Of a stretch of 44,118 bases of DNA, positions 31,634-39,279 are shown piece after piece. The notes under the pieces were generated by a model that saw only the letters and a program-made list of their open reading frames with translations, made no database searches and was not told the origin of the DNA. Made by a program: the position numbers and the translations under genes. The DNA is from Chloroflexota bacterium (lineage in GTDB: Bacteria > Chloroflexota > Limnocylindria > P2-11E). The DNA is taken from assembly GCA_016191385.1 (NCBI GenBank), contig JACPOT010000012.1, positions 1 to 44,118 of the forward strand, in the 5' to 3' direction. The first letter of the stretch is position 1. Every line of letters starts with the position of its first letter.

Positions 31634-32914
31634 GTGACCTATTCCCCCCGCTCCGCCGGACTCGCCGCGCTGCTGTCCGCCTTGCTCCCCGGCCTCGGCC
31701 AGGCCTACGCGGGCGGCTGGCGTCGCGCGCTGGTCTTCGTGGCCGCCCCCGCCGCGGGCCTCGCGATCTTCGCCGCGGCCTTCCTGCTGATCGAACCCGT
31801 CGCGGCCGCGATGGTCCGGCGCGCCGCCCTCGTCGCTCTCCTCGTCGTCGGCGGCCTCTTCGCGTACCACGTCATGTCGGTCATGGATGCATTCGCCTCC
31901 CGGACGATGGCCCGCCGAAGCACCCGCGACGCGGCCATCCTCGTCGTCGCGCTGCTTGGCCTCGCGCTGCTCTACGCGGGCCTGCAGCGGCAGTCGAACG
32001 CGTGGGCGGGCGTGGTCGCCGGCGTGTTCGAGCAGACCACGGGCCGTACCGTGGGAGCGGGCACGTCAGCGGTGGGCACGACCGCGCCGGGATGGTCGGG
32101 TCGCGACCGGCTCAACGTCCTGCTCCTCGGGCTCGACAGCCGCGACGACCAGATCACCCAGAACACGGACACCGTCATTCTCCTGAGCCTCGACCCCGTC
32201 GACCAGACCGGCTCGATGCTGTCGATCCCCCGCGACACGCTGGTGGAGATCCCCACGGTCGGAAGTGACAAGGTCAACGCCGCGTACGCCTACGGCGGCG
32301 GTGGGGAGAAGGGCGGCGAGTTCGCGCGCCGGACCGTGGAACGGTTCCTGGGCGTGCCCATCCACGCGTACGCCCTGATCGACTTCGCCGCCTTCCGCGA
32401 GACGATCGACAGCGTCGGCGGCATCCTCGTCGACGTTCGCCGGGCGCTCCGGGACGAGGCGTACCCGACCTCCGACTACGGGATCGAGCGCATCTCGCTC
32501 CTCGCGGGGCCGCAGGTCATGGACGGCGACGAAGCGCTGCGTTACGCGCGGTCGCGCCACGACAGCAACGACTTCAGCCGGGCGCGGCGGCAGCAGGCCG
32601 TCATCCTGGCCCTGCGCACGCGTCTCGGCCTGGGCGGCGTGTTCCGCCTGCCCGGGATCGTCCAGCGCGTCGGCCCGCTGGTGCGCACGAGCTTCGACCC
32701 TGGGAACGTGCTGCCGCTCGCCCGCACCGCGCTCTCCATCGACGTCTCGGCCATCCGCAGCGAGCAGCTCCTGCCGTGCAACATCGACGTCCCCCACTGC
32801 GAGCTCGAGGAGCAGAACGCCGCCGATGGCTACTACCTGATCCCGGACCTGGCGAAGGTCCGGTCGCTGGTGACGGACCTCTTCGCGGGCCGGCTGCCCG
32901 CGTCGTCGCGCTAG
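31634..32914 (+). CDS. LytR-CpsA-Psr (LCP) family protein with membrane N-terminus
   Basis: LCP proteins transfer lipid-linked glycopolymers to the cell wall from the outer face of the membrane. The catalytic domain starts near residue 155 (RLNVLLLGLDSR) and contains the conserved arginine/aspartate elements SIPRDTLVEIP, DKVNAAYAYGG and LRYARSRHDSNDF. Ahead of it are about three or four membrane spans with an ALLPGLGQAYAGG motif known from small membrane proteins; most LCP proteins have one span. I prefer the GTG at 31634 (426 residues) on promoter spacing; ATG 31625 is the alternative. The stop shares CTAG with ilvE. Confidence 0.88.
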   Translation: MTYSPRSAGLAALLSALLPGLGQAYAGGWRRALVFVAAPAAGLAIFAAAFLLIEPVAAAMVRRAALVALLVVGGLFAYHVMSVMDAFASRTMARRSTRDAAILVVALLGLALLYAGLQRQSNAWAGVVAGVFEQTTGRTVGAGTSAVGTTAPGWSGRDRLNVLLLGLDSRDDQITQNTDTVILLSLDPVDQTGSMLSIPRDTLVEIPTVGSDKVNAAYAYGGGGEKGGEFARRTVERFLGVPIHAYALIDFAAFRETIDSVGGILVDVRRALRDEAYPTSDYGIERISLLAGPQVMDGDEALRYARSRHDSNDFSRARRQQAVILALRTRLGLGGVFRLPGIVQRVGPLVRTSFDPGNVLPLARTALSIDVSAIRSEQLLPCNIDVPHCELEEQNAADGYYLIPDLAKVRSLVTDLFAGRLPASSR

Positions 32915-33888
32915 GGCTTGGCGCTGCCCGTGTACACGGGCGTCACCCACGAGGCGTAGCGCTCGTTGTCGCCGCGCACGCTCTCGAAGTAGACGGCCTT
33001 GAGGCGCTTGGTGATCGGGCCGACCTCGCCGTCGCCGACGGTGCGATGATCGATGGTCGCGACGGGCGAGATCTGCGCGCCCGTCCCGCAGAGGAAGACC
33101 TCGTCGGCGATGTAGAGCTCGGTGCGGTCGATCTGACGGATGGAGACCGGGATCCTTTCGTCCTCCGCGATCTTCAGGATCCCGCTGCGCACGATGCCCT
33201 CGAGGATATTGTCGGTGCCGGGAGGCGTGAGCAGGACCCCGTCACGCACGAGGAAGATGTTCTCCGCGCTGCCCTCCGACACGTGACCGTCCTGGGTCAG
33301 GACGATGGCCTCGTCGAACCCGGCCTCCTGCGCTTCGGTCTTCGCCAGGGCGGCGTTCACGTACGAGCCGGTGATCTTGCTGCGCGCCGGGATGGCGTTG
33401 TCGTCGGTCCGGCGCCACGACGAGACCGCGCACGAAACGCCGCGGTCGATGTCGATGTAGGTGCCGAAGGGGACGGCGAACACGGTGAACGCGTCTTCGA
33501 GGTCGTGCAGACGCACGCCGATGAGCTCGCTGCTCTTGTAGGCGAGGGGACGGATGTAGGTGTCCTCGCGGTAGCCGCAGCGCCGGAGCACCTCGAGCGT
33601 GATGTCGCTCAGCTCCGCCACGCTGTAGGGGATGCGGATGCGCATGACCTTGCACGAGCGGTGGAGCCGCTCGAAGTGCTCGGTCAGATGCAGGACATAG
33701 AGCTGCTCGTGGGCCGGGTTCCAATACGCGCGGATGCCCTCGAAGACGCCCGTGCCGTAGTTGAAGGCGTGCGTAAGCACGGAGATCTTCGCGTCGGCGA
33801 CCGGGAGGTACTTGCCATCGAGGAAGGCCCACGCGGTCTTGGGGGCCGCTCCGCGACGGAGCGTGGAGGACGTGCGGGCGAGTGCCAT
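32911..33888 (-). CDS. ilvE: Branched-chain amino acid aminotransferase
   Basis: PLP enzyme of fold type IV that interconverts Leu/Ile/Val and their keto acids. The Schiff-base lysine is Lys171 (ARSKITGSYVN), the cofactor-binding glutamate Glu205 (EGSAENIF), and LTHAFNYGTGVFEGIRAY (38-55) is a family signature. Length 325 residues. The ATG at 33888 is nine bases from a CACAAT box and has no ribosome site. It stands alone between the LCP and tctC genes. Confidence 0.93.
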   Translation of the reverse strand: MALARTSSTLRRGAAPKTAWAFLDGKYLPVADAKISVLTHAFNYGTGVFEGIRAYWNPAHEQLYVLHLTEHFERLHRSCKVMRIRIPYSVAELSDITLEVLRRCGYREDTYIRPLAYKSSELIGVRLHDLEDAFTVFAVPFGTYIDIDRGVSCAVSSWRRTDDNAIPARSKITGSYVNAALAKTEAQEAGFDEAIVLTQDGHVSEGSAENIFLVRDGVLLTPPGTDNILEGIVRSGILKIAEDERIPVSIRQIDRTELYIADEVFLCGTGAQISPVATIDHRTVGDGEVGPITKRLKAVYFESVRGDNERYASWVTPVYTGSAKP

Positions 33889-33897
33889 CCATCTCGC

Positions 33898-33903
33898 ATT
33901 GTG
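33898..33903 (-). promoter_or_regulatory. Probable -10 box of ilvE
   Basis: CACAAT on the minus strand, nine bases before the ilvE ATG. It matches TATAAT at four positions. Spacing gives an mRNA leader of about two bases. Confidence 0.4.
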
Positions 33904-33965
33904 GCACGGCATCACGCCGCGAAAAGTTGCGGGATGGTGTTCCTCATCCGCTCGGTCGCTTCCCG

Positions 33966-34009
33966 GGTACTGAGGAGTACCATCCAGCGCGGTCTGACCA
34001 GAGCGCTGG
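33966..34009 (+). promoter_or_regulatory. tctC promoter region with GntR-type operator
   Basis: Three nested elements: an inverted repeat GGTACT-GAGG-AGTACC (33966-33981); TACCAT (33978-33983), a candidate -10; and GGTCTGACCA (33991-34000) exactly where transcription should begin. The last is enclosed by CCAGCGC (33984-33990) and GCGCTGG (34003-34009), a perfect inverted repeat. GGTCTGACCA is identical to the core of the operator in front of the gntR gene at 43847-43856. Confidence 0.55.
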
Positions 34010-34044
34010 CCAGAAGATCGTTTTCGGAAGGTGGAGGACACGGG

Positions 34045-35103
34045 ATGGCTCATCGATCGTTCGCACGCGTGCTCACCGCGCTCGCAACGACGGCGCTCAT
34101 CGCCGCCGCGTGTGGCGGGACCGCCCAGCCCAGTCCCACGGCCGCTCTGACCGCCGCGGGCGGCACGGCCGCACCCACGACCGCGCCGACCGCGGCGCCG
34201 GTGCTCAGCCGCCCCGTCGAGTTCGTGATCAGCACGGCTCCGGGCGGCGGATCGGACATCTACGCGCGCATCTGGATCGCCGCGATGGAGAAGGAGAAGG
34301 CGCTCAGCACGTCCGTGCTTCCCGTCAACAAGGAAGGCGGGGCCGGCGCGGTCGCGTTCACGTACGTCTTCGAGAAGAAGGGCGACCCGCACTACATCAT
34401 GGTCACCCTCAACAGCTTCTTCACGACGGTCATCACGCAGAAGCTCCCGTACAAGGCGACCGACTTCACGCCTCTCGCGAACATGGCGCTTGACCCGTTC
34501 TTCCTCTGGGTCAACGCCGATAGCACGTGGAAGAACGCCGGCGACTTCGTCAAGGCCGCGCAGGACAACGCGCTGACGGTGTCGGGCACCGGGTCCAAGC
34601 AGGAGGACGAGGTCCTCTTCCGGCGGATCCAGGACCTCGCCAAGACGAAGCCCTTCAACTACGTCCCGCAGTCCGGCGGGGGCGCCGTCGCGACCGCCCT
34701 CGCCGGCAAGCAGGGCGGCGTCGTCGTCACGGTCAACAACCCGAGCGAAGGCCTCGGCCTGTACCAGGCGAGCCCGCCGAAGATCAAGCCCCTGTGCGCC
34801 TTCACCGCGGACCCCATCAAGGAAGGCGCGTACAAGGACCTCGCGACCTGCAAGTCGCAGGGTCTCGACATCACCGACTACTTCATCGTCCGCGCCATCG
34901 TCGGGCCCCCCGGCCTGACCGCGGCGCAGACGACGTTCTGGGCCGACACCTTCAAGAAGGTGGCCGACTCCGCTGACTGGAAGAAGTTCATGACCGACAA
35001 CGCCCTTCAGCCCAACTACCTCGCAGGCGACGCGCTCAAGAAGCTCTTCGACGACTACAACAAGCTGCACCAGGACATCGCGCAGAAGAACGGCTGGCTC
35101 TAG
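34045..35103 (+). CDS. tctC: Tripartite tricarboxylate transporter binding lipoprotein (TctC)
   Basis: Extracytoplasmic solute-binding subunit of a TTT-type transporter, 352 residues. A lipobox ends at Cys23 (LIAAAC), followed by a Pro/Thr/Ala linker and the Bug-receptor fold with TAPGGGSDIYARI (about 65-77) and the typical VNKEGGAGAVAF stretch. The ATG at 34045 lies seven bases after GGAGG. TctC family ligands are carboxylates such as citrate; the exact ligand is not predictable. It is followed by tctB after seven bases. Confidence 0.92.
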   Translation: MAHRSFARVLTALATTALIAAACGGTAQPSPTAALTAAGGTAAPTTAPTAAPVLSRPVEFVISTAPGGGSDIYARIWIAAMEKEKALSTSVLPVNKEGGAGAVAFTYVFEKKGDPHYIMVTLNSFFTTVITQKLPYKATDFTPLANMALDPFFLWVNADSTWKNAGDFVKAAQDNALTVSGTGSKQEDEVLFRRIQDLAKTKPFNYVPQSGGGAVATALAGKQGGVVVTVNNPSEGLGLYQASPPKIKPLCAFTADPIKEGAYKDLATCKSQGLDITDYFIVRAIVGPPGLTAAQTTFWADTFKKVADSADWKKFMTDNALQPNYLAGDALKKLFDDYNKLHQDIAQKNGWL

Positions 35104-35110
35104 GGCCGGT

Positions 35111-35596
35111 TTGCGTCCGTACCAGGTCGCGACGGCGGCGATCTTCCTTCTGATCGCCGCCGTCGCCATGTTCGACACCCGATCAGGAGCGCTCCCGACG
35201 TCGGCCGCCGGCGTGCCGGGAGGGCTGCGCGGCGGGTGGTATCCCTTCTGGTCGGGGGCGGTCGTGGCGGTCGCCGCGATCGTCGTCGGAGCGCAGACGC
35301 TTCGCCGGCCTGACACCGAGCCCGGCGTGTTCAAGGACCGCGGCGCGGTCCTCTACCTCGCGAAGTTCATCCTCCCGATGATCGTCACGACCTATCTCAT
35401 GTCGGACAAGCTGCTCGGGTTCTACGTGGCGACGGCCGCGTACGTCGCCTACTACGCGGGTCTCGTCGCTCGCTATCGCTGGTACTGGGCGGTCCTGGCC
35501 GGCATCGCGATCCCGCTGGTGATCTACCTGGTTTTCGAGGTCGCGTTCAAGGCGCTGCTCCCGAAGAGCGTCTTCTACCCGACGACGCCCTTCTAA
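35111..35596 (+). CDS. tctB: TTT small membrane subunit (TctB)
   Basis: A 161-residue four-helix membrane protein, poorly conserved as usual for TctB. Helices lie at about 5-22, 45-62, 82-100 and 118-150 (the last probably two). The start is a TTG at 35111, the only candidate before the first helix, with a weak GGGCCGG upstream; low initiation may set the ratio to TctC. It ends in TAA and the tctA GTG follows with no gap. Confidence 0.85.
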   Translation: MRPYQVATAAIFLLIAAVAMFDTRSGALPTSAAGVPGGLRGGWYPFWSGAVVAVAAIVVGAQTLRRPDTEPGVFKDRGAVLYLAKFILPMIVTTYLMSDKLLGFYVATAAYVAYYAGLVARYRWYWAVLAGIAIPLVIYLVFEVAFKALLPKSVFYPTTPF

Positions 35597-37117
35597 GTGG
35601 ACGTCCTCGGGTCCCTAGCCGGCGGCTTCGCCACCGCGCTCCAGGCCAACAACGTGCTGTTCCTCCTCGCCGGCTGCATCCTCGGGCTGATCATCGGGGT
35701 GCTGCCGGGGCTCGGCGGCACGAGCGGCGTCGCGATCCTCCTGCCCATCAGCGTCTACATCGCGCGCGACAACTCGGCGACGACCGCGATCATCTTCCTG
35801 GCGGGCATCTACTGGGGCGCCCTCTTCGGCGGAGTGGTCACGTCGATCCTCTTCAACATCCCCGGGGAGCCCTGGGCGGTCGCGCTCCTCTTTGACGGCT
35901 ATCCACTGGCGAAGCGGAAGGGCAAACCCGGGGTCGCGCTGGCGAGCTCGTTCATGGCCTCGTGGGTCGGCGCTCTCTTCGCCACGATCCTCCTGACGTT
36001 CCTCGCGAAGGAGCTCGCCGACGTCGCCCTCCGCTTCGGTCCGGCCGAGCTCTTCGCCGTCTTTGTCCTCTCGTTCGCGACGCTCATCGGACTGGGGGCG
36101 GAGTCGCCGATGAAGGCCGTGATGATGGTGGCCTTCGGTCTCCTGCTCGCGGCGATCGGCTTCGACACCATCACCGGGGAGCCGCGCCTCGCGTTCGGGC
36201 AGATCAGCCTGCTGTCCGGGATCGGCTTCGTGCCCGTGACCATCGGCCTCTTCGGGATCGGCGAGATCATCGCCTCTGCCGACGAGGCCGGCATCGGGTA
36301 CGTCGAGAAGATCGCCGCGCGCGTCGGCCTCAAGGACATCCTCGAGACGTTCGCGGCGCTCCGGAAGCGGATCTGGCTGGTCATCGCGAACGGCGTGATC
36401 GGGTTCTTCTTCGGCAGCCTGCCGGGCCACGGCGCGACCGCCGGCTCCTTCCTCGGCTATGGCCTCGCGCGGCAGTGGGCGAGGAACAAGGAGGACTTCG
36501 GCAAGGGCGAGATCTCGGGGATCATGGCGCCGCAGGCCGCCGCCGACGCGTCGGCCGTCGGATCCCTCGTGCCGATGCTGGCCCTCGGCGTCCCGGGGTC
36601 ACCGACGTCGGCCGTGATGATGGCCGGTCTCTTCATCTGGGGGCTGCAGCCGGGCCCGCTCCTCTTCATCGACCATCCCGACTTCGTCTGGGGCCTGATG
36701 GCGAGCATCTACCTGGGACACCTGCTGACGTTCCTCATCTGCCTGACCGCGGTGCCGCTGCTCGCGATGATCATGCGCGCTCCGCACGGGATCCTCACGC
36801 CGTTCATCGTCATCATCTCGGTGATCGGCGCCTACTCGCTCAACAACGACATGAAGGACGTCGCCATCACGATCGTGTTCGGGATCATCGGGTACTGGCT
36901 GCGCAAGATGAAGTACCCGCTGGCTCCGCTCGTCGTCGCCCTCGTGCTCGGCGACTCGACCGAGCGCGAGCTGCGCAAGGCGCTCATCGGCAGTCAGGGT
37001 GAATGGAGCGTCTTCTTCGTCAGTCCGATCTCGGCCATCCTCATCGCCCTGGCCGTCGTCCTCCTCGCCCTTCCGCTCATCGGGCAGCTGCGGCGGCGCG
37101 GGACGGCCCAAGCCTGA
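35597..37117 (+). CDS. tctA: TTT large permease subunit (TctA)
   Basis: The 506-residue channel-forming subunit, about 12 membrane helices. The two family repeats are clear: GVLPGLGGTSGVAILLP near residue 34 and GSLPGHGATAGSFLGYG near 273. It would import a carboxylate delivered by TctC, driven by an ion gradient. The GTG at 35597 directly follows the tctB stop. The TGA stop overlaps the ATG of the exchanger gene by one base (TGATG), so the two are translationally linked. Confidence 0.95.
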   Translation: MDVLGSLAGGFATALQANNVLFLLAGCILGLIIGVLPGLGGTSGVAILLPISVYIARDNSATTAIIFLAGIYWGALFGGVVTSILFNIPGEPWAVALLFDGYPLAKRKGKPGVALASSFMASWVGALFATILLTFLAKELADVALRFGPAELFAVFVLSFATLIGLGAESPMKAVMMVAFGLLLAAIGFDTITGEPRLAFGQISLLSGIGFVPVTIGLFGIGEIIASADEAGIGYVEKIAARVGLKDILETFAALRKRIWLVIANGVIGFFFGSLPGHGATAGSFLGYGLARQWARNKEDFGKGEISGIMAPQAAADASAVGSLVPMLALGVPGSPTSAVMMAGLFIWGLQPGPLLFIDHPDFVWGLMASIYLGHLLTFLICLTAVPLLAMIMRAPHGILTPFIVIISVIGAYSLNNDMKDVAITIVFGIIGYWLRKMKYPLAPLVVALVLGDSTERELRKALIGSQGEWSVFFVSPISAILIALAVVLLALPLIGQLRRRGTAQA

Positions 37118-38196
37118 TGGGACTCATCGGCGACCTCGCGCTGCTCGCGGTGGCGTTCGCGATCATCCTCGCCGGGGCCGAGCTCTTCACGAACGGCATC
37201 GAGTGGCTAGGCGACCGCCTCGGACTGAGCGAGGGGATGGTGGGCAGCGTCCTCGCCGCGGTCGGCACGGCCATGCCCGAGACCATGATCCCGATCATCG
37301 CGATCCTGTTCGTGGGCACCCAGGCGGCCGAGGAAGTCGGCATCGGCGCCATCCTGGGCGCGCCGTTCCTCCTCTCCACGGCCGCGATGTTCGTCACCGG
37401 CGTGGCCGTCCTCATCTACCACCGCCGCGGCCGCCGCAAGTCGCACCTCGTCATCAACCAGGTCGTCGTCGGGCGCGACCTGCGCTTCTTCCTCGGTATG
37501 TACACCGTGGCGATCGGGATGGGCCTGCCCTTCTTCGATAAGCCTGTCGCACTACGCATCGCGGTCGGGATCGCGCTCATCCTCGCATACGTCTGGTACG
37601 TCCGGCGCACGGCGAGCGACCCGAAGAGCGAGAGCTCCGAGCAGCTCGGCCTCCTCCACCTGACCAAGTGGGGGCTTCAGCCAAAGGCCGTGGCGCTTCT
37701 CGAGGAGCACGGCGTCGCGGCGCCCGACACGCGGAGCATCGTCATCCAGGTCTTCATCTCGCTCGTCGCGATCGTCGTCGGGGCACAGATCTTCGTGGAC
37801 AAGATCCAGTCGATCGCGAGCACGATCGGTGTCGCGCCATTGATCCTCTCGCTCATCATCGCGCCGCTGGCCACGGAGCTGCCCGAGAAGTTCAACAGCG
37901 TCATCTGGATCCGGCAGCGCAAGGACACCCTGGCCATGGGGAACATCAGCGGCGCGATGGTCTTCCAGTCATGCATCCCTGCGGCCATCGGGATCGTCTT
38001 CACACCGTGGGTGCTCAACGAGTTCGCCCTAGCGTCGGCGGTGATCGCCATCGGCGCGGGCATCCTCATGCAGATCTACCTGCGGACCGGCAACGTCATC
38101 ACGGGGCGGGAGCTGGTCTCGGTGGGCGTCTTCTACTTCGCGTTCATCCTGTGGGTCGTGGCCTTCCCGCACACGGCCCCGCCCCCGCTCCCCTAG
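37117..38196 (+). CDS. CaCA-superfamily sodium/calcium exchanger
   Basis: A 359-residue cation/Ca2+ antiporter with about ten helices. Both alpha repeats are present: AGAELFTNGIEWLG with GTAMPETMIP (near residues 20-55) and GAQIFVDKIQSIAS with APLATELPEKFNS (near 225-265). The acidic residues in GTAMPE and ATELPE are the usual ion ligands. It is in the tctCBA operon, joined to tctA by a TGATG overlap, which is unusual: extrusion of cation co-imported with citrate-like chelates, or use of the gradient, is a possible reason. A terminator is not obvious after it. Confidence 0.9.
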   Translation: MGLIGDLALLAVAFAIILAGAELFTNGIEWLGDRLGLSEGMVGSVLAAVGTAMPETMIPIIAILFVGTQAAEEVGIGAILGAPFLLSTAAMFVTGVAVLIYHRRGRRKSHLVINQVVVGRDLRFFLGMYTVAIGMGLPFFDKPVALRIAVGIALILAYVWYVRRTASDPKSESSEQLGLLHLTKWGLQPKAVALLEEHGVAAPDTRSIVIQVFISLVAIVVGAQIFVDKIQSIASTIGVAPLILSLIIAPLATELPEKFNSVIWIRQRKDTLAMGNISGAMVFQSCIPAAIGIVFTPWVLNEFALASAVIAIGAGILMQIYLRTGNVITGRELVSVGVFYFAFILWVVAFPHTAPPPLP

Positions 38197-38223
38197 CGGC
38201 GGGCGCCTCCTCGGGGGCCGCCG

Positions 38224-38251
38224 TACCATCCTCACGCCGCGTCACGCGGCG
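38224..38251 (+). promoter_or_regulatory. Promoter and hairpin before the BMP lipoprotein gene
   Basis: TACCAT (38224-38229) within GTACCATCC is the same word as the putative tctC -10. Five bases on, CGCCGCG-TCA-CGCGGCG (38235-38251) forms a perfect 7-bp hairpin over the expected start of transcription. The ribosome site GGGAGGG follows. Confidence 0.45.
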
Positions 38252-38272
38252 ATGAGGGAGGGAACACTTCTC

Positions 38273-39262
38273 ATGAAGCGATCCGTAGTACTTCTCGCGC
38301 TGCTCGCGCTCGTGGTCACGGCCTGCGGCAGCCTGCCGGGCCTCGGCAGCGGCCTCAAGATCGGGATGGTCACGGACATCGGCCAGCTTGAGGACAAGTC
38401 GTTCAACGAGTTCTCGTGGAAGGGCGTCCAGGACGGCGCCAGGGCCGTCGGCGGCACCGCGACCAACATCGTCACCAAGGACACCGCGGACTACAAGCAG
38501 AACATCCAGCAGTTCATCGACCAGAAGTACGACGTGATCGTCACGGTCGGGTTCCTGATCGGAACGGACACACTGAACGCGGCGAAGGCCAACCCGACCG
38601 TCCAGTTCTTCGGGGTGGACCAGTTCGTCGCGGACCCAGCACCGGCCAACTACCAGGGTCTCCTGTTCGCGGAGAACCAGGCCGGCTACCTCGCGGGCAT
38701 CGTCGCCGCGAACATCACGAAGTCGAACAAGATCGGCGCCGTCGGCGGCCGCTCTGACGTGCCACCGGTCGTCGCGTACATCGCCGGCTACACGGCAGCG
38801 GCGAAGGCCGAGAAGCCGAACATCCAGGTCCTCGTGAACTACACCGAGGACTTCAACGCGCCCGACAAGGGCGAGGCGTCGGCCAAGACCATGATCGGCC
38901 AGGGCGCCGACGTGATCTTCCAGGTCGCGGGCCTCACCGGCGCGGGCGCGCTCCGCGCCGCGTGCAACGCGAAGGTCTATGGCATCGGCGTCGACGTGGA
39001 CCAGTACCTCAGCCTTCCGGACGCCAAGGCCTGCATCATCACAAGCGCCGAGAAGAAGCTGCAGATCGCCACGGCCGAGGCCATCAAGCGCTTCAAGGAC
39101 AAGGGCAAGCAGGGCGGCAACTTCTTCAACGACGCGAAGAACGGCGGGGTCGCCGCGTCGGAGATCCGCAACCTCACGCCCGTTCCCGCCGGGCTCCAGG
39201 ACAAGCTGAACAAGGCCCTCGAGGACATGAAGAGCGGGAAGCTCAACCCGCCGACCAAGTAG
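38273..39262 (+). CDS. BMP-family nucleoside-binding lipoprotein
   Basis: A 329-residue PnrA/BmpA-type binding lipoprotein for purine or other nucleosides. Lipobox Cys18 (LVVTAC) follows a basic start; the ligand domain begins KIGMVTDIGQLEDKSFNEFSW, the BMP signature, with an Asp at the ribose-binding position of VTDIG and GIGVDVDQYL near residue 245. The ATG at 38273 is ten bases after GGGAGGG. It heads an importer operon with the fused ATPase and two permeases, like nupNOPQ of Bacillus. Confidence 0.93.
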   Translation: MKRSVVLLALLALVVTACGSLPGLGSGLKIGMVTDIGQLEDKSFNEFSWKGVQDGARAVGGTATNIVTKDTADYKQNIQQFIDQKYDVIVTVGFLIGTDTLNAAKANPTVQFFGVDQFVADPAPANYQGLLFAENQAGYLAGIVAANITKSNKIGAVGGRSDVPPVVAYIAGYTAAAKAEKPNIQVLVNYTEDFNAPDKGEASAKTMIGQGADVIFQVAGLTGAGALRAACNAKVYGIGVDVDQYLSLPDAKACIITSAEKKLQIATAEAIKRFKDKGKQGGNFFNDAKNGGVAASEIRNLTPVPAGLQDKLNKALEDMKSGKLNPPTK

Positions 39263-39279
39263 CGGCAGTACCCCAGCGC

